Assembly (NCBI RefSeq): GCF_018143015.1
Contig: NC_054740.1
Location: 73,243,856-73,307,855 of the forward strand
DNA from: Lytechinus variegatus
Taxonomy: Eukaryota > Echinodermata > Echinoidea > Temnopleuroida > Toxopneustidae
Direction of reading: 5' to 3'
DNA length: 64,000 bases
Each line of letters opens with the position of its first letter. The stretch's first letter is position 1. This document shows, in pieces, positions 44,320 to 64,000 of the stretch. The notes under the pieces were generated by a model, which saw only the letters and a list, made by a program, of their open reading frames with translations, was not told where the DNA came from and ran no database searches. A program made the translations under genes and the position numbers.

Positions 44320-44650
44320 TTTAATAACGATAATAATGAATAATAAGTTACATTTATATAGCGTTGTGTTTCCAAGCGCTTTACATTTTAGTTGTTATTA
44401 TCCCTGTCACAGGATCCATCACTGCTCCACAAATAAAGCGAACCACCTCCACTCCCTGGGGAGTATCCTGGCCAGGCAACCGTTAATTTATCGGTGCACA
44501 CATGCTAATGTAATCGTATTGACGTCCACATGCTACCGGCTAGAGTGGCAAACTTGCCTTGCCAAAGGACATTAGCGCCGGGTGGGATTCGAATCCTCGA
44601 CCCTTGGTTTAAGAGTAAAGTGACTGACCTTCTACACCACCTCACCTCCA
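44320..44650 (-). mobile_element. tRNA-derived SINE (minus strand)
   Basis: Read on the minus strand, the head near 44650 shows GAGGTGAGGTGGTGTAGAAGG (box A-like region) and GAGGATTCGAATCCCACC (box B-like). The body ends with AAAGCGCTTGG...CGCTATATAAATGT and an ATT-rich tail, the same tail type as the SINEs at 1955 and 59224. Confidence 0.78.
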
Positions 44651-44739
44651 CACAAAACTTTCAACCAAATATTGGGAAAAGTTTCATTTTAGAACATTGA
44701 AATCAATGTCTTAATATTAATTCTTGTTTTACCAAGCCG

Positions 44740-44964
44740 GGAAATGCACGTTCCAGTTTATTATTATGGTAGGCTAATATCAAACGAGGTGTAAATTATG
44801 CAATTATTGTCCCGGTTTGTTATCAGCTAGTAGTATTTGGTCGATGCGCTTGAAGACTTCATAATTATGATAATGAGTGCGTTACGGTAGAAGCTTGTTA
44901 TTCGATGATGAGTTCGTATGAGTGACGGATATCGATTCTCTAGATCTGCTCCGTGATCGCCAAA
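44740..44964 (+). promoter_or_regulatory. Presumed promoter and 5' UTR of the EGF-repeat gene
   Basis: About 220 bp of apparently repeat-free sequence sits between the SINE and the start codon, with a GATA-like TTATCAG (44820-44826). No clear TATA box is seen. The ATG at 44965 has AAA immediately upstream, an acceptable context for translation start. Confidence 0.35.

Positions 44965-64000
<19,036 letters not shown>

Overview
This is animal nuclear DNA: AT-rich, intron-rich and crowded with repeats, with no bacterial-style operons. The repeat types (tRNA-headed SINEs, short fold-back DNA elements, arrays with a 'CGCTTCGCG' core, LINE tails, a Penelope-like GIY-YIG retroelement) together with a protein built of tandem EGF repeats suggest a marine deuterostome, most likely an echinoderm such as a sea urchin. 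That placement is inference from recollection, not from a database search.

Two host genes lie head to head. The first, on the minus strand, is a complete ARMC8 orthologue (armadillo-repeat subunit of the CTLH/GID ubiquitin ligase). Twenty coding exons between 31361 and 826 can be joined with every intron phase agreeing, giving 655 residues. Exon 1 carries only the start codon before its donor, and intron 8 is predicted to be a GC-AG intron. The second, on the plus strand, starts at 44965 and runs off the window. It encodes a signal peptide, an unrecognised cysteine-bearing segment of about 62 residues, and ten complete EGF-like domains, each on its own phase 1-1 exon; an eleventh is cut by the window end. 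458 residues are visible.

The 13.6 kb between the two start codons, and the larger introns, are almost entirely repeats. Intron 8 of ARMC8 (9403-12042) holds the most striking object: two almost identical 1-kb copies of the 3' end of a Penelope-like retroelement in head-to-head inverted orientation with a 7-bp spacer. Each arm has a GIY-YIG endonuclease frame (frameshifted in the right arm), paired CCAAT boxes, a TATATAA box and a hammerhead-ribozyme-like motif. Intron 1 contains LINE remnants, one split by an 800-bp fold-back element, and a tandem array containing nuclear-receptor-like half-sites. Intron 3 holds a tandemly duplicated LINE tail, fold-back elements and low-complexity tracts.

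The intergenic block (31.4-45 kb) contains a 1.8-kb (CTCTA)n satellite, a pair of opposed arrays of about 110-bp repeats with CGCTTCGCG-type cores, a 26-bp minisatellite with a GGCGCCCC-type core, and hAT-like non-autonomous elements. One 1.19-kb copy with perfect 8-bp target duplications (45819-47009, in intron 2 of the EGF gene) carries the CGCTTCGCG array inside it, which suggests how that array spreads. The EGF gene introns hold further SINEs, a Tc1/mariner-like palindromic element and a LINE tail.

No rRNA gene, intact tRNA gene, CRISPR array or third host gene was found.
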